DNA of 21,785 nucleotides from an uncultured Gammaproteobacteria bacterium. Lineage in GTDB: Bacteria > Pseudomonadota > Gammaproteobacteria > Steroidobacterales > JABDMI01. Position numbers and translations under genes: made by a program. The notes beneath the pieces were generated by a model. It had not been told where the DNA came from and made no database searches. It saw only the letters and a list, made by a program, of their open reading frames with translations. The DNA lies in the NCBI GenBank assembly GCA_938039225.1, contig CALHVH010000232.1:1-21785 (forward strand), written 5' to 3'. Positions 1 through 8,275 of this stretch are shown here, piece after piece. Numbering within the stretch: position 1 is the stretch's first letter; each line of letters starts with the position of its first letter.

Positions 1-1353
1 AATTAATAATTTTTCTGCTTGCTCTTCTAATTGACAATGTTGTTCTAATTTTTTTCCTTGAAGTTGAGTGTTTATACAGTTTTGACGTTTCCACTGTAAG
101 TTTCTTGCTTTACAGATTCGTTTACGAACCAACTCACTGCTTTCTTCTATAGATTCTTTATTAAATAGTTCATTAGTCGCTCGAGGTACTTGTACATGTA
201 AATCTATCCTATCCAATAATGGGCCGGATAAGCGTGCTTGATAACGATTGATTTGACTGGGTCTGCAGGTGCATCGATCGGATGGGTCTCCTAAGTACCC
301 ACATGGGCAAGGATTCATTGCGGCCACTAATTGAAAGCGAGCAGGGTAATCGGCTTGTCTGGCGGCTCTGGATATTGTGATGTGTCCAGTTTCTAAAGGT
401 TCTCTTAATACTTCTAAAACCTTCCGGTCAAACTCTGGCATTTCATCTAAGAACAAAATACCGGTATGTGCCAAACTAATCTCGCCGGGTTTAGGATTTG
501 AACCACCTCCAACGAGAGCTGCCGAAGAAGCTGAATGATGAGGTTGCCTAAAAGGCCTTTTTCGCCAACTGTCAAACTGAAAATTTGAACGACTAATCGA
601 ATAGATCGCAGCACTTTCTAAAGCTTCTTGTTCGGTCATCGGAGGTAATATTCCAGGTAGGCGTGATGCCAGCATACTTTTCCCTGTGCCTGGTGGACCA
701 ATCATTAGCATTGAATGACCACCAGCAGCTGCAATTTCTAGGGCTCGCTTTGCATGTTGTTGTCCTTTAACATCGGCTAAATCGGGGTAGGGCGTTTCTG
801 GTCTGGTTTCTTGCGTACCCTCGGCAAATTCCAAACCTTGCTGGCCATTAATATGGCCTGTAATGTCTAGTAAATGTTTAGGAGTAAGCACTTCAATATT
901 ATTAACCAGTGTCGCTTCACTTTTATTCTTTTCTGGAATCACTAAAGTACGTTTGTGTTTTACGGTTTGTAATGCAACAGGAAGCACGCCCTTAATCGGT
1001 CTGAGTTCGCCTGAAAGTCCTAGTTCGCCAACAAATTCATAGTTCTGTAAATGTTGAGGATTGATTTGTCGTGACGCCGCTAAAATACCAAGAGCAATAG
1101 GTAAGTCAAAACGTCCACCTTCTTTAGGTAAATCGGCTGGGGCAAGATTAATGGTGACTCGTCCAGCACTTGGGAAATCAAATCTAGAGTTTAAAATGGC
1201 TGAACGAACTCGATCTTTACTTTCTTTAACCGCAGTTTCGGGTAAGCCGACAATATTTAAGGCAGGAAGTCCTGCTGAAAGATGAACTTCTATGGTCACG
1301 GCCGGAGCATCCAAGCCCACATTTGCACGTGAGTAAATCGTAGCGAGTCGCAT
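1..1353 (-). CDS. comM: ComM/YifB family Mg-chelatase-like AAA+ ATPase, C-terminus cut by window edge
   Basis: An open frame runs without a stop from ATG at 1353 to the window edge, giving 451 codons; the family is usually about 500 residues, so roughly 50 C-terminal residues are missing. The N-terminus (MRLATIYSRANVGLDAPAV) is the ComM/YifB signature. I see a Walker A GPPGTGKS at residues 219-226, a Walker B LFLDE ending at D303-E304, the family's Cys cluster CPC...CTC at 349-363, and LSGPLLDRIDLHV after it. The start has a good ribosome site, AAGGGA five bases upstream. In Vibrio cholerae ComM is a hexameric helicase that speeds branch migration during natural transformation; it is a cytosolic DNA-acting protein. 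Here it is divergent from the cyclase gene across 225 bp. Family assignment is firm; the competence role in this organism is inference. Confidence 0.95.
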   Translation of the reverse strand, partial: MRLATIYSRANVGLDAPAVTIEVHLSAGLPALNIVGLPETAVKESKDRVRSAILNSRFDFPSAGRVTINLAPADLPKEGGRFDLPIALGILAASRQINPQHLQNYEFVGELGLSGELRPIKGVLPVALQTVKHKRTLVIPEKNKSEATLVNNIEVLTPKHLLDITGHINGQQGLEFAEGTQETRPETPYPDLADVKGQQHAKRALEIAAAGGHSMLMIGPPGTGKSMLASRLPGILPPMTEQEALESAAIYSISRSNFQFDSWRKRPFRQPHHSASSAALVGGGSNPKPGEISLAHTGILFLDEMPEFDRKVLEVLREPLETGHITISRAARQADYPARFQLVAAMNPCPCGYLGDPSDRCTCRPSQINRYQARLSGPLLDRIDLHVQVPRATNELFNKESIEESSELVRKRICKARNLQWKRQNCINTQLQGKKLEQHCQLEEQAEKLLI

Positions 1354-1578
1354 GATAATCCCTTGTTTCTCTATGAATAATCCTTTATTCGAATGCTCAT
1401 TATGAGGTCTTTATTAGGCTTTGTCTGTAGTCTGACTCTTACACAGCTTTCTGTGACATAATATGACAGCGCATGTTACAAAATTATGCAGAATAAGAGT
1501 AAGCAACTGCTAAAGTATCGTCAAAATTTCGGAAGCTAATATACTTGCTAAATGGATTTAGTGATGAAATGAACCAAC

Positions 1579-3156
1579 ATGAATATCATTAAAATACTAA
1601 AAACATTGTTACTTGTAGGTCTATACGTCCTTAACGCTCAGGTAATATCTGCTCAAGACAGTTTAAGCGATTTAAATTTAACCCCTGCTGAAAAACAGTG
1701 GTTAATTGATCATCCAGTCATAAGAATTTCTCCAGATTACAGTTATGAACCAGTCGAGTTTATTGTTGGTGATAAACATACCGGAATGACCAGTGAGTAT
1801 TTCGATCTGTTTTCGGAAAAGCTTGGTGTTGAGTTTCAATTGGTTGTGCATGACAAATGGTCGGAGACCATAAAGTCTATGGACGCGGGGCGAGTTGATA
1901 TGCTCACCTTGGTACAAGATACTCCACAAAGACGCTTAAAATATAATTTCTCAGATCCTTATGTCGCTCTGAATGGAGTAATGATTACGGATCGAATCAA
2001 TACCAATAACAAGTTGAAGATGGAAGACTTGATTGGCAAAAAGTTAGCCACTGTGGATGGGTACTTTTGGCAAGATTTAGTGAAAACGGATTACCCAGGT
2101 ATTGAGCTAGTACCGGTTGTGGATATTGCCGAAGGCTTACAACAAACGGCCCTAGGTACTGCAGATGCCTTTTTAGGTAGTTTTGCAACCTTAAGCTATT
2201 ATTTAACGGAACAGGAAATAACCAATTTAATGGTCGCGGGAAAAGCGCCTTATCAAATTAATTTTGGTACTGCCATTAGAAAAGACTGGCCCGAACTAGT
2301 GGGTATCATGAATAAAGTAATTGCTTCTATTACTGATGAGCAGCATAAATCAATTCGAAGCAATTGGATAAAATTAGATTATGAGCCACCTTTATTAAGT
2401 CGACGAGTAACTTTTGCTTTATTAGCTTTGACGGTTTTTGCGGGTTTATTAGCTCTTGCTGGAGGCTTAATTTCGACAACCCTTAGACGTAAAGTACGAG
2501 AAAAAACTCATGAATTACGCAACGTAAACCAGCAACTAGAAATGATGGTTGAAGTAAGAACACAAGATTTACGCCGGGCAAATGATAAGTTGCTTAGCAC
2601 CAAGCGAGATTTAACCTCGACCAATAGAATTCTTGAAGAAGAAGTTAACCGTGACGGCCTAACAAGAATTCCAAACCGGAAACGTTTGGATGAGGTCTTA
2701 GAGTTAACCTATATGAACTCCAGAAACACTTTAGAACCTCTGAGTATCATAATGGCCGATATAGATCACTTCAAAAAACTCAATGACCATTATGGCCATT
2801 TGATTGGTGATGATTGTTTGCGAGAAGTAGCAAGTTGTTTGAGTAGGTTTACCAAAAGAGGTGGTGAGTTTGTTGCTCGTTTTGGTGGTGAAGAGTTTAT
2901 TATGGTGCTGCCAAACTTAGATGAAGAAGAAGCCATTAAGTATGCTAATTTAGTCTTGCAACAAGTCCAGGCATTGGGAATAGAAAACTTTGACTCACCA
3001 ACTGAAAAAATTGTGACACTCAGTATGGGCGTGGCAACTTTAGACCCTAGGGTAGATACCTTTAAGGTTGCTGAGTTAGTTGAAAGAAGTGATAAAGCCA
3101 TGTATCAAGCAAAAAGGAATGGCCGTAACCAAGTTGTTGCCTATTCAAGTTTGTAG
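1579..3156 (+). CDS. Membrane diguanylate cyclase with periplasmic solute-binding sensor domain
   Basis: The 525-residue protein has a signal peptide (about 1-25), a periplasmic family-3 solute-binding domain (about 35-265, with the typical FSDPY at 124-128), one transmembrane helix (about 277-300), a coiled-coil linker (about 302-355) and a GGDEF domain (about 356-522). The active loop is GGEEF at 436-440, and the metal-binding Asp lies in MADIDHFKKLND (D394/D396), so it should make cyclic di-GMP from GTP in response to an unknown small ligand. The usual RxxD inhibitory site reads RGGE at 427-430, so product inhibition may be weakened. No convincing Shine-Dalgarno precedes ATG 1579, and no better in-frame start is visible. 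The gene stands alone on the plus strand between comM and the reductase. Domain calls are strong; the ligand cannot be predicted. Confidence 0.92.
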   Translation: MNIIKILKTLLLVGLYVLNAQVISAQDSLSDLNLTPAEKQWLIDHPVIRISPDYSYEPVEFIVGDKHTGMTSEYFDLFSEKLGVEFQLVVHDKWSETIKSMDAGRVDMLTLVQDTPQRRLKYNFSDPYVALNGVMITDRINTNNKLKMEDLIGKKLATVDGYFWQDLVKTDYPGIELVPVVDIAEGLQQTALGTADAFLGSFATLSYYLTEQEITNLMVAGKAPYQINFGTAIRKDWPELVGIMNKVIASITDEQHKSIRSNWIKLDYEPPLLSRRVTFALLALTVFAGLLALAGGLISTTLRRKVREKTHELRNVNQQLEMMVEVRTQDLRRANDKLLSTKRDLTSTNRILEEEVNRDGLTRIPNRKRLDEVLELTYMNSRNTLEPLSIIMADIDHFKKLNDHYGHLIGDDCLREVASCLSRFTKRGGEFVARFGGEEFIMVLPNLDEEEAIKYANLVLQQVQALGIENFDSPTEKIVTLSMGVATLDPRVDTFKVAELVERSDKAMYQAKRNGRNQVVAYSSL

Positions 3157-4140
3157 ACTTATTTTATCAATTTCATCCAACTCTTCTTGTGAAAATTGCA
3201 AATTCTGAGTGGCACTTACACAATCAATTATTTGTTCTACTTTACTGGCCCCAATAATGGCACTCGTGACGCCTTCTTTATTTAGAACCCATGCTAATGC
3301 CATTTGAGCCAATGATTGCTTACGCTTAAGTGCTATTTCATTTAAAGCACTAATTTGTTCTATACGTTCTTGGGAAAGGTCGCTGCTTTTCAAAAAGCCA
3401 TTGCTACTGGCTCGTGAGTCCGAAGGAATGCCATTTAAATATTTATTGGTGAGCATGCCTTGTGCAAGCGGTGAAAAAACAATACACCCCATTTTTTTAT
3501 CATTCAATGTTTCAAGTAATCCATCTTCTTCAACCCATCGATCAAACACAGAATAACTTGGTTGGTGGATAATGCATGGTGTACCGAGCTCTGAGAGTAT
3601 TTTTGCAGCCTGTGTGGTTTGTTCAGAATTGTAAGAAGAAATACCAACATACAGAGCTTTGCCTTGTCGAACAAGCGTATCCAATGCGCCCATAGTTTCT
3701 TCAAGGGGAGTATTGGGGTCAAACCTGTGTGAATAAAATATATCTACATAATCTATCCCAAGACGCTCTAAGCTTTGGTCGCAACTTGCTATTAAATATT
3801 TACGGCTGCCCCATTCACCATAAGGGCCCGGCCACATGTCATAACCGGCCTTACTAGAAACGATTAGTTGGTCTCTATAATTTTTAAAATCTTGTCTAAG
3901 AATTTTACCAAAATTGCTTTCTGCCGAACCAGCTGGAATACCATAATTATTCGCAAGGTCAAAATGCGTAATGCCTAAATCAAAAGCGGTACGACACATA
4001 GCTTGAGCAGTTTCAAACGAGCTGCTTGCCCCAAAGTTATGCCATAAACCCAGCGAAATTGCAGGAAGTTTTAATCCAGAGTTTCCTACTCGATTGTAGG
4101 GCATATGCTGATAACGAGAAAGAGCCGGTGTGTAAGACAT
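3145..4140 (-). CDS. yghZ: YghZ-type aldo/keto reductase (L-glyceraldehyde 3-phosphate reductase family)
   Basis: The protein closely resembles E. coli YghZ/Gpr from the N-terminal RYQHMPYNRVGNSGLKLP onward, including SLGLWHNFG, THFDLANNYG, KAGYDMWPGPYG, YVDIFYSHR, ALYVGISSY and the C-terminal IIGASKVEQ cofactor region. The AKR tetrad is D61, Y66, K97 and H138 (numbered from this start). The family reduces aldehydes such as L-glyceraldehyde 3-phosphate and methylglyoxal with NADPH in the cytosol. The frame opens 11 codons earlier at ATG 4173, but those residues (MLWLFSQILFI) are not family-like; ATG 4140 gives 331 residues aligned with the E. coli start. Neither start has a clear Shine-Dalgarno. 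The stop (TGA) overlaps the end of the convergent cyclase gene by 12 bp. A homologue of known detoxification enzymes; the substrate here is inferred. Confidence 0.93.
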   Translation of the reverse strand: MSYTPALSRYQHMPYNRVGNSGLKLPAISLGLWHNFGASSSFETAQAMCRTAFDLGITHFDLANNYGIPAGSAESNFGKILRQDFKNYRDQLIVSSKAGYDMWPGPYGEWGSRKYLIASCDQSLERLGIDYVDIFYSHRFDPNTPLEETMGALDTLVRQGKALYVGISSYNSEQTTQAAKILSELGTPCIIHQPSYSVFDRWVEEDGLLETLNDKKMGCIVFSPLAQGMLTNKYLNGIPSDSRASSNGFLKSSDLSQERIEQISALNEIALKRKQSLAQMALAWVLNKEGVTSAIIGASKVEQIIDCVSATQNLQFSQEELDEIDKISLQT

Positions 4141-4258
4141 GATGAATAATATTTGTGAGAATAACCAAAGCATAATAGCAGATGTGTCACTCAGAAATTA
4201 TTTATGCATACGTTTTCAATACATAAATGTTGTATTTAAGTAATGACGCCGCTAAAAA

Positions 4259-5752
4259 TTATGCAGCCAGTCTATCTGTTGGTAAGTCAAACACAAAACT
4301 GGTTCCTTGGTGAACCTTACTCGTTACATGGATTGAGGTTTCGTGCAAATCTAAAATACGTTTCACAATAGCTAAGCCAAGCCCAGTTGAATCAGCTTTA
4401 GATTCTTCGCCGTCTTTTGAGCGATAAAAGCGATCAAAAACTCTTGGTAAATCTTTGGTTTGAATTCCAAAGCCTGTGTCAGCAACGGTAATGCTTGCGG
4501 TGCTATTTTTTTCACTCACTCCAATAGTGATTGTGCCATTGGCAGGGGTGAAGCGTAGGGCGTTTTTGATAAGGTTTTCTAAGACGCGTTGTATCAAACC
4601 AATATCAGCAATCACTGTAGTATTTTGATTATCTAATTCCAATTTTATATTTATCTTTCGTTTTTTTGCTTCTAACTGAAATTCTTGCACAACATCATGT
4701 ACCAACTCAAGCAGTGGAAATTCTTCTTTGCTTGGAGCAACTCGGCCGCTGTCAAGCTTGGAGAGTTCAAATAAATCTGCAATCAAGCGATTTAAATGGA
4801 CGGTGTGTTTGCGAGCAATGTTAAGGTACTTGGCCCGTAACTCAGGTTCAATGTTTTCACCTTTAAGCAATAGTGTTTCAATATAGCCTTGCATGGAAGC
4901 TAATGGCGTTCTTAAATCATGCGAAATATTCGTGATGAGTTCGCGACGCAGTTTATCGTTTTCTTCCAGGTGATTAAATTGTTCAACAATTTTATTACTC
5001 ATTACATGAAACGAGTTATTGAGCTGTCCAATTTCATCTTTTGAATTGTCACTAAAATTCGTAATAACTTTTGTCGGTGTATGTAAGTCTACTTGGGCAA
5101 AGCGATTAACCTGTGCAGTTAATTTACGTAAACGTCCAGTGATTAACCCAAAGAGTAAAACGCCTATAGCAACAGAAATAAGTGTAAGCAAAATGCTTGT
5201 GGATAACATCATCTTTTGCCAATAGCCACTCCCGACTTGCTTAGCTAAAGCGTCATACTGTGCTCCTCCTAGAACAACATATAAGTAACCGGCTACGGAT
5301 GAGTCTTGTGAGGATTTATCAATAATTGGATGCGCCGAAAAAATTTTCTGCTGCTTAAGATGTCTGGGGTCGTCAGCACGAATCGGGAATGTTGCATCAC
5401 CCGAGAGTAAAGACTTTAGTGGAGCAATATCAACCCTTGTGCGTAGAACATCATCGGGGTTTTGGCCATGATTTAGGATGTTGCCTTGTGAGTCGAGTAA
5501 GTAGATTTCAGCGCTAGGATTAACCACCATTGCGGTTTGAGCCAGATTGTTTAAGGTTTCTTCTTGTACGGTTCCATTATCTATCAGAGGCATAGAGTCT
5601 ACGATATACATCGCGATAGAAGCGTTTAAGCGTTGACTTAGTTCTTCATGATATTGCTTAACGTTTTGTCTATCTAATGAGTAAAAAATACCGCCTAAAA
5701 TAAAAATTAGAACAATTAAAGTAATTGATAGTTTTGCACGTAAGCTATTCAT
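4259..5752 (-). CDS. HAMP-domain sensor histidine kinase, partner of the adjacent OmpR-type regulator
   Basis: The 497-residue protein has transmembrane helix 1 (about 7-25), a periplasmic sensor of about 155 residues with a Cache/PAS-like stretch (AEIYLLDSQGNILNHG at 81-96), helix 2 (about 181-206), HAMP (about 205-260), HisKA with phospho-acceptor H278 in ISHDLRTPLASMQGY, and HATPase_c with N-box ENLIKNALRF (N397), G1 DTGFG (425-429) and G2 GLGLAI (457-462). All catalytic motifs are intact. It starts 17 bp after the regulator's stop, so the two are cotranscribed as a classic two-component pair. The upstream spondin genes run in the same direction and may supply or share its stimulus (inference). 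The stimulus and target genes are unknown, and the pair does not match any named system I can recognise. Confidence 0.94.
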   Translation of the reverse strand: MNSLRAKLSITLIVLIFILGGIFYSLDRQNVKQYHEELSQRLNASIAMYIVDSMPLIDNGTVQEETLNNLAQTAMVVNPSAEIYLLDSQGNILNHGQNPDDVLRTRVDIAPLKSLLSGDATFPIRADDPRHLKQQKIFSAHPIIDKSSQDSSVAGYLYVVLGGAQYDALAKQVGSGYWQKMMLSTSILLTLISVAIGVLLFGLITGRLRKLTAQVNRFAQVDLHTPTKVITNFSDNSKDEIGQLNNSFHVMSNKIVEQFNHLEENDKLRRELITNISHDLRTPLASMQGYIETLLLKGENIEPELRAKYLNIARKHTVHLNRLIADLFELSKLDSGRVAPSKEEFPLLELVHDVVQEFQLEAKKRKINIKLELDNQNTTVIADIGLIQRVLENLIKNALRFTPANGTITIGVSEKNSTASITVADTGFGIQTKDLPRVFDRFYRSKDGEESKADSTGLGLAIVKRILDLHETSIHVTSKVHQGTSFVFDLPTDRLAA

Positions 5753-5769
5753 TGTTATTTTTTCTTAAT

Positions 5770-6510
5770 TTAAATGGATAAATTAGGCATTTCCATTTTA
5801 TAGCCTACTCCCCATACTGTGACTATGTGTTCAGGTTTAGCAGGGTCAGATTCAATCTTTGCTCGCAAACGATTTATATGAGAATTAACAGTATGTTCAT
5901 AACCTTCATGCCCATAGCCCCATACTTTATTTAACAACTCGGAACGTCTAAAAACCTTTCCCGGGTGCTTAACAAAATGCACTAGTAGTTCAAATTCTTT
6001 TACGGTAAGGTCAAGACTATTATTAGCAATCGTAACTTCTCTAGCTTCTTCATTAATTTCGATTTTACCTAAAGAAAGTTTTTTTGATACCAGAGCATAA
6101 GAACCACTATTGCTTATGGAAGCAACTCTTCGAAAAATCGCTTTGACTCTAGCGACTAGTTCTAAGATGCTGAATGGTTTAGTCATGTAATCGTCAGCGC
6201 CAAGTTCTAGACCTAAAACACGGTCTAATTCAGAGGATTTAGAGGTAAGAATTAAAATCGGTATGTACTGCATGTTCTGACGAACTTGACGGCAAATTTC
6301 TAAACCATCCACGCCAGGAAGCCGTAAATCCAAAATAATTAAATCCCAGTTTTTACTTAAGGCTAGCTCTATGCCTTTGTCTCCATCACGAGCTACTGTA
6401 GTCGAGTAGTGTTGATCATTAAGATGTAAAGAAATTAAATCCGCAATATCATGCTCATCTTCAACAATTAAAATTTCTGGCGACTTTTTTTTCTGTATAT
6501 AAGAGCTCAT
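5770..6510 (-). CDS. OmpR/PhoB family response regulator
   Basis: The receiver domain carries acidic residues in ILIVEDE, the phospho-acceptor Asp in DLIILDLRLPG, and the conserved Lys in MTKPF. It is followed by a winged-helix DNA-binding domain (LTVKEFELLVHFVKHPGKVFRR through VWGVGYKME). Start choice is open. ATG 6510 (MSSYIQKKK) is preferred because AAGG lies eight bases upstream, giving 246 residues. ATG 6546 (MKKSNF) would add 12 residues without a good ribosome site, and the frame extends one further codon to a TTG at 6549. The gene lies 17 bp before the kinase and downstream of the spondin genes on the same strand. It is expected to bind direct repeats as a dimer after phosphorylation by the kinase; its targets are unknown, and autoregulation or control of the spondin genes is inference. 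Confidence 0.93.
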   Translation of the reverse strand: MSSYIQKKKSPEILIVEDEHDIADLISLHLNDQHYSTTVARDGDKGIELALSKNWDLIILDLRLPGVDGLEICRQVRQNMQYIPILILTSKSSELDRVLGLELGADDYMTKPFSILELVARVKAIFRRVASISNSGSYALVSKKLSLGKIEINEEAREVTIANNSLDLTVKEFELLVHFVKHPGKVFRRSELLNKVWGYGHEGYEHTVNSHINRLRAKIESDPAKPEHIVTVWGVGYKMEMPNLSI

Positions 6511-6676
6511 AGAAATAACCTTGTTAGTAAAGTTTGATTTTTTCATCAAGTGATTCTTTCTAGTAGAACGTTTAAAGTATGGCTTTTATTTCAGAAACGT
6601 AAGATTTGTTTGTGAGTAAGACTGAATCGCCAACAATATGACGATCCAGTTTACGTTTTATCGCAAGTTGTTGATT

Positions 6677-7423
6677 TTAAAGGCGGGTTACCACAATTCG
6701 AGCCACAGGGTTATCAAAACGATGGGCTTGTGTTAATACTGAGGAGACCAATCCATCATCACGTGTAACAACGCCTTGGTGCATAGTAACCACATTGGCG
6801 CCATCGTCTCTAGCGGGATTAAACCCTTCGCCACCATCAACAGGGCCTGGAATGGTGCCAGCGGCTTCCGTATCGTCTTCAGTGCCTGCATCGTAAGCAA
6901 TAGTGTCATAAGTTCGTGATTGCCCAACAGCCAGATCATCAATAGTCACAGCATTTAATGCCGTAATTGCGTCGTTTGTATTAACTAACATAGCAATTGC
7001 ACTGAGTTGAGCACCGTTCAGGTCTGACTCCAATATATCTAAGCTTATGGTTTCTGAGGCGCCTGGGCCTATTGGACCAGAACCTGAGTTGCTGATGAAG
7101 GTGGTATCTAAAGCATTGACTTCATTTAAAAATTCCTCATTGCTGCCACTTTCTGCAATCATTTCTACACCAAGTCCAGCACCTTCACCAATAACAATAC
7201 TATTGAATCCGTCAGCGTGTACTAAAGCTGCTACAGGAGAAATAGGCTGAGCATTAGTTAGATTAGTAACTGTTACAGTAAAAGAAGCCATGGCTGGCGG
7301 TTGTTCACCAGTCTCTTGATCACTGACTGAACGACTATCACTATCACATGCACCTAAGGTAAGCACTGTGGCTAATAAACTTAAATGCAGTAATCGTTTT
7401 GGGGCTAATTTAGATAATTTCAT
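6677..7423 (-). CDS. Spondin-N domain lipoprotein (second of paralogous pair)
   Basis: The 248-residue product has a signal peptide ending in lipobox LGAC, so C26 is the probable lipidated residue. The mature part reads like bacterial spondin-N proteins: FTVTVTNLTNAQPISPVAALVH, SGSGPIGPG, AMLVNTNDAITALNAV, YDAGTEDDTE, a Met-His-Gln-Gly stretch, and a C-terminal RFDNPVARIVVTRL. The same blocks occur in the same order in the upstream gene, so the two are tandem paralogues. The residue after the lipid Cys is Asp, which in E. coli favours retention in the inner membrane rather than Lol export. Its ribosome site AGGAG (7430-7434 on the minus strand) overlaps the stop codon of the upstream paralogue, and only 9 bp separate the genes, so translation is likely coupled. 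The molecular function of bacterial spondin-N proteins is not established. Confidence 0.85.
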   Translation of the reverse strand: MKLSKLAPKRLLHLSLLATVLTLGACDSDSRSVSDQETGEQPPAMASFTVTVTNLTNAQPISPVAALVHADGFNSIVIGEGAGLGVEMIAESGSNEEFLNEVNALDTTFISNSGSGPIGPGASETISLDILESDLNGAQLSAIAMLVNTNDAITALNAVTIDDLAVGQSRTYDTIAYDAGTEDDTEAAGTIPGPVDGGEGFNPARDDGANVVTMHQGVVTRDDGLVSSVLTQAHRFDNPVARIVVTRL

Positions 7424-7432
7424 TATAAGCTC

Positions 7433-8152
7433 CTAGCGTACAGTTACTGTTACACGAACCACAGGATTCAACCAGCGGTGAATACGGCTATCTAAATCAC
7501 TGGTTCCAGATGTTGCTTCTGTATCACCCAGTGCGCCACGATGAATATGCACATTGGTATTGTTATCAGCTGCTGCTGCTCCAGTGGCTCCAGTTCCTGC
7601 AAAGCCACCTGGATCAGCTGGCATTCCAGGGGTTCCAGGGGCGCCACCGCCATTTAGAATTTCATCGTTGGCTTCTGTTCCTGCATCGTATGCAGGTAAG
7701 TTATAGACATAGGTGCCTGCTTCGGTTGGGACAGTAATGGCGTTTAATGCGGCAAAAGCATCATTGGTGGGAAGTAACATGGCCATCACCGATAATAAGA
7801 CATTATCGGTACCGTCAGTATTTAAGGTAGTGGTAGTGCTTGCGGCTGGCATTAAAAGGCCGCCCGCAGGATTGTTGGATTGAGTTGCTCCAATACTGCT
7901 TAAGGTTGCAGCTAAACCGGAGATATCACCACCTTCAGCCATGGCCTGAATTTCAGGAGATGCGGGTTCTCCTACTGTGAATAAACTAGTATTTTCGGCA
8001 TGTGCAGCTACTACAAAAGGAGTAAACACAATACCACTGGTGAGGTTTTGGATTTGAACATCAAAATCTGCTGCATAGCTAGTAGAGGCGCTTAGTGCAG
8101 CCGTGCTGAGTAATGCTGTTGCTATAGCCTTATGGATAGTAATTTTTTTCAT
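7433..8152 (-). CDS. Secreted spondin-N domain protein (first of paralogous pair)
   Basis: The 239-residue protein has a cleavable signal peptide (MKKITIHKAIA... to SYA/ADF near residue 27) and no lipobox. Spondin-N-like blocks are FDVQIQNLTSGIVFTPFVVAAH, AMLLPTNDAFAALNAI, YDAGTEANDE, NVHIHRG and a terminal RWLNPVVRVTVTVR. A Gly/Pro/Ala-rich loop (about 167-198) sits between YDAGTE and the His motif. Eukaryotic spondin-N is an extracellular-matrix adhesion domain with a C2-like fold; in bacteria it is found in exported proteins of unknown role. The start has a strong ribosome site, GAGGA, in the sequence just upstream of ATG 8152. It is the first gene of a minus-strand run that continues into its lipoprotein paralogue and then a two-component system; a shared transcript is plausible but no terminator test is possible here. 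Confidence 0.85.
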   Translation of the reverse strand: MKKITIHKAIATALLSTAALSASTSYAADFDVQIQNLTSGIVFTPFVVAAHAENTSLFTVGEPASPEIQAMAEGGDISGLAATLSSIGATQSNNPAGGLLMPAASTTTTLNTDGTDNVLLSVMAMLLPTNDAFAALNAITVPTEAGTYVYNLPAYDAGTEANDEILNGGGAPGTPGMPADPGGFAGTGATGAAAADNNTNVHIHRGALGDTEATSGTSDLDSRIHRWLNPVVRVTVTVR

Positions 8153-8275
8153 CTCTTGTTCCTCAAAAATTATGTGGGGTTAAATTCAGTCCACATCATC
8201 TACAAGAGTTCTCACAGAAGTATCACAAAAACTTTACATTCCCATAAAGAAACTAAAAACTAAAAGATTAAATTC

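Noticed and set aside
1061..1285. Plus-strand 74-residue frame
   Set aside because: Antisense to comM, whose frame is continuous and clearly conserved there.
1440..1475. TGTGACATAATATGACA as a possible CRP site before the cyclase
   Set aside because: Only the first half-site matches; the second half is ATGAC rather than TCACA at the right spacing.
4200..4228. ATTTATG...CATAAAT inverted repeat between the kinase and reductase genes
   Set aside because: Only 7-bp AT-rich arms with a 15-base loop and no T-run; expected often by chance in this AT-rich DNA.
6547..6549. TTG as start of the response regulator
   Set aside because: An ATG follows immediately, and a better ribosome site precedes ATG 6510; TTG has no support.
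8249..8265. Short tandem repeat of AAACTAA upstream of the first spondin gene
   Set aside because: Only two copies of 7 bp in A-rich sequence; too little to call an operator.
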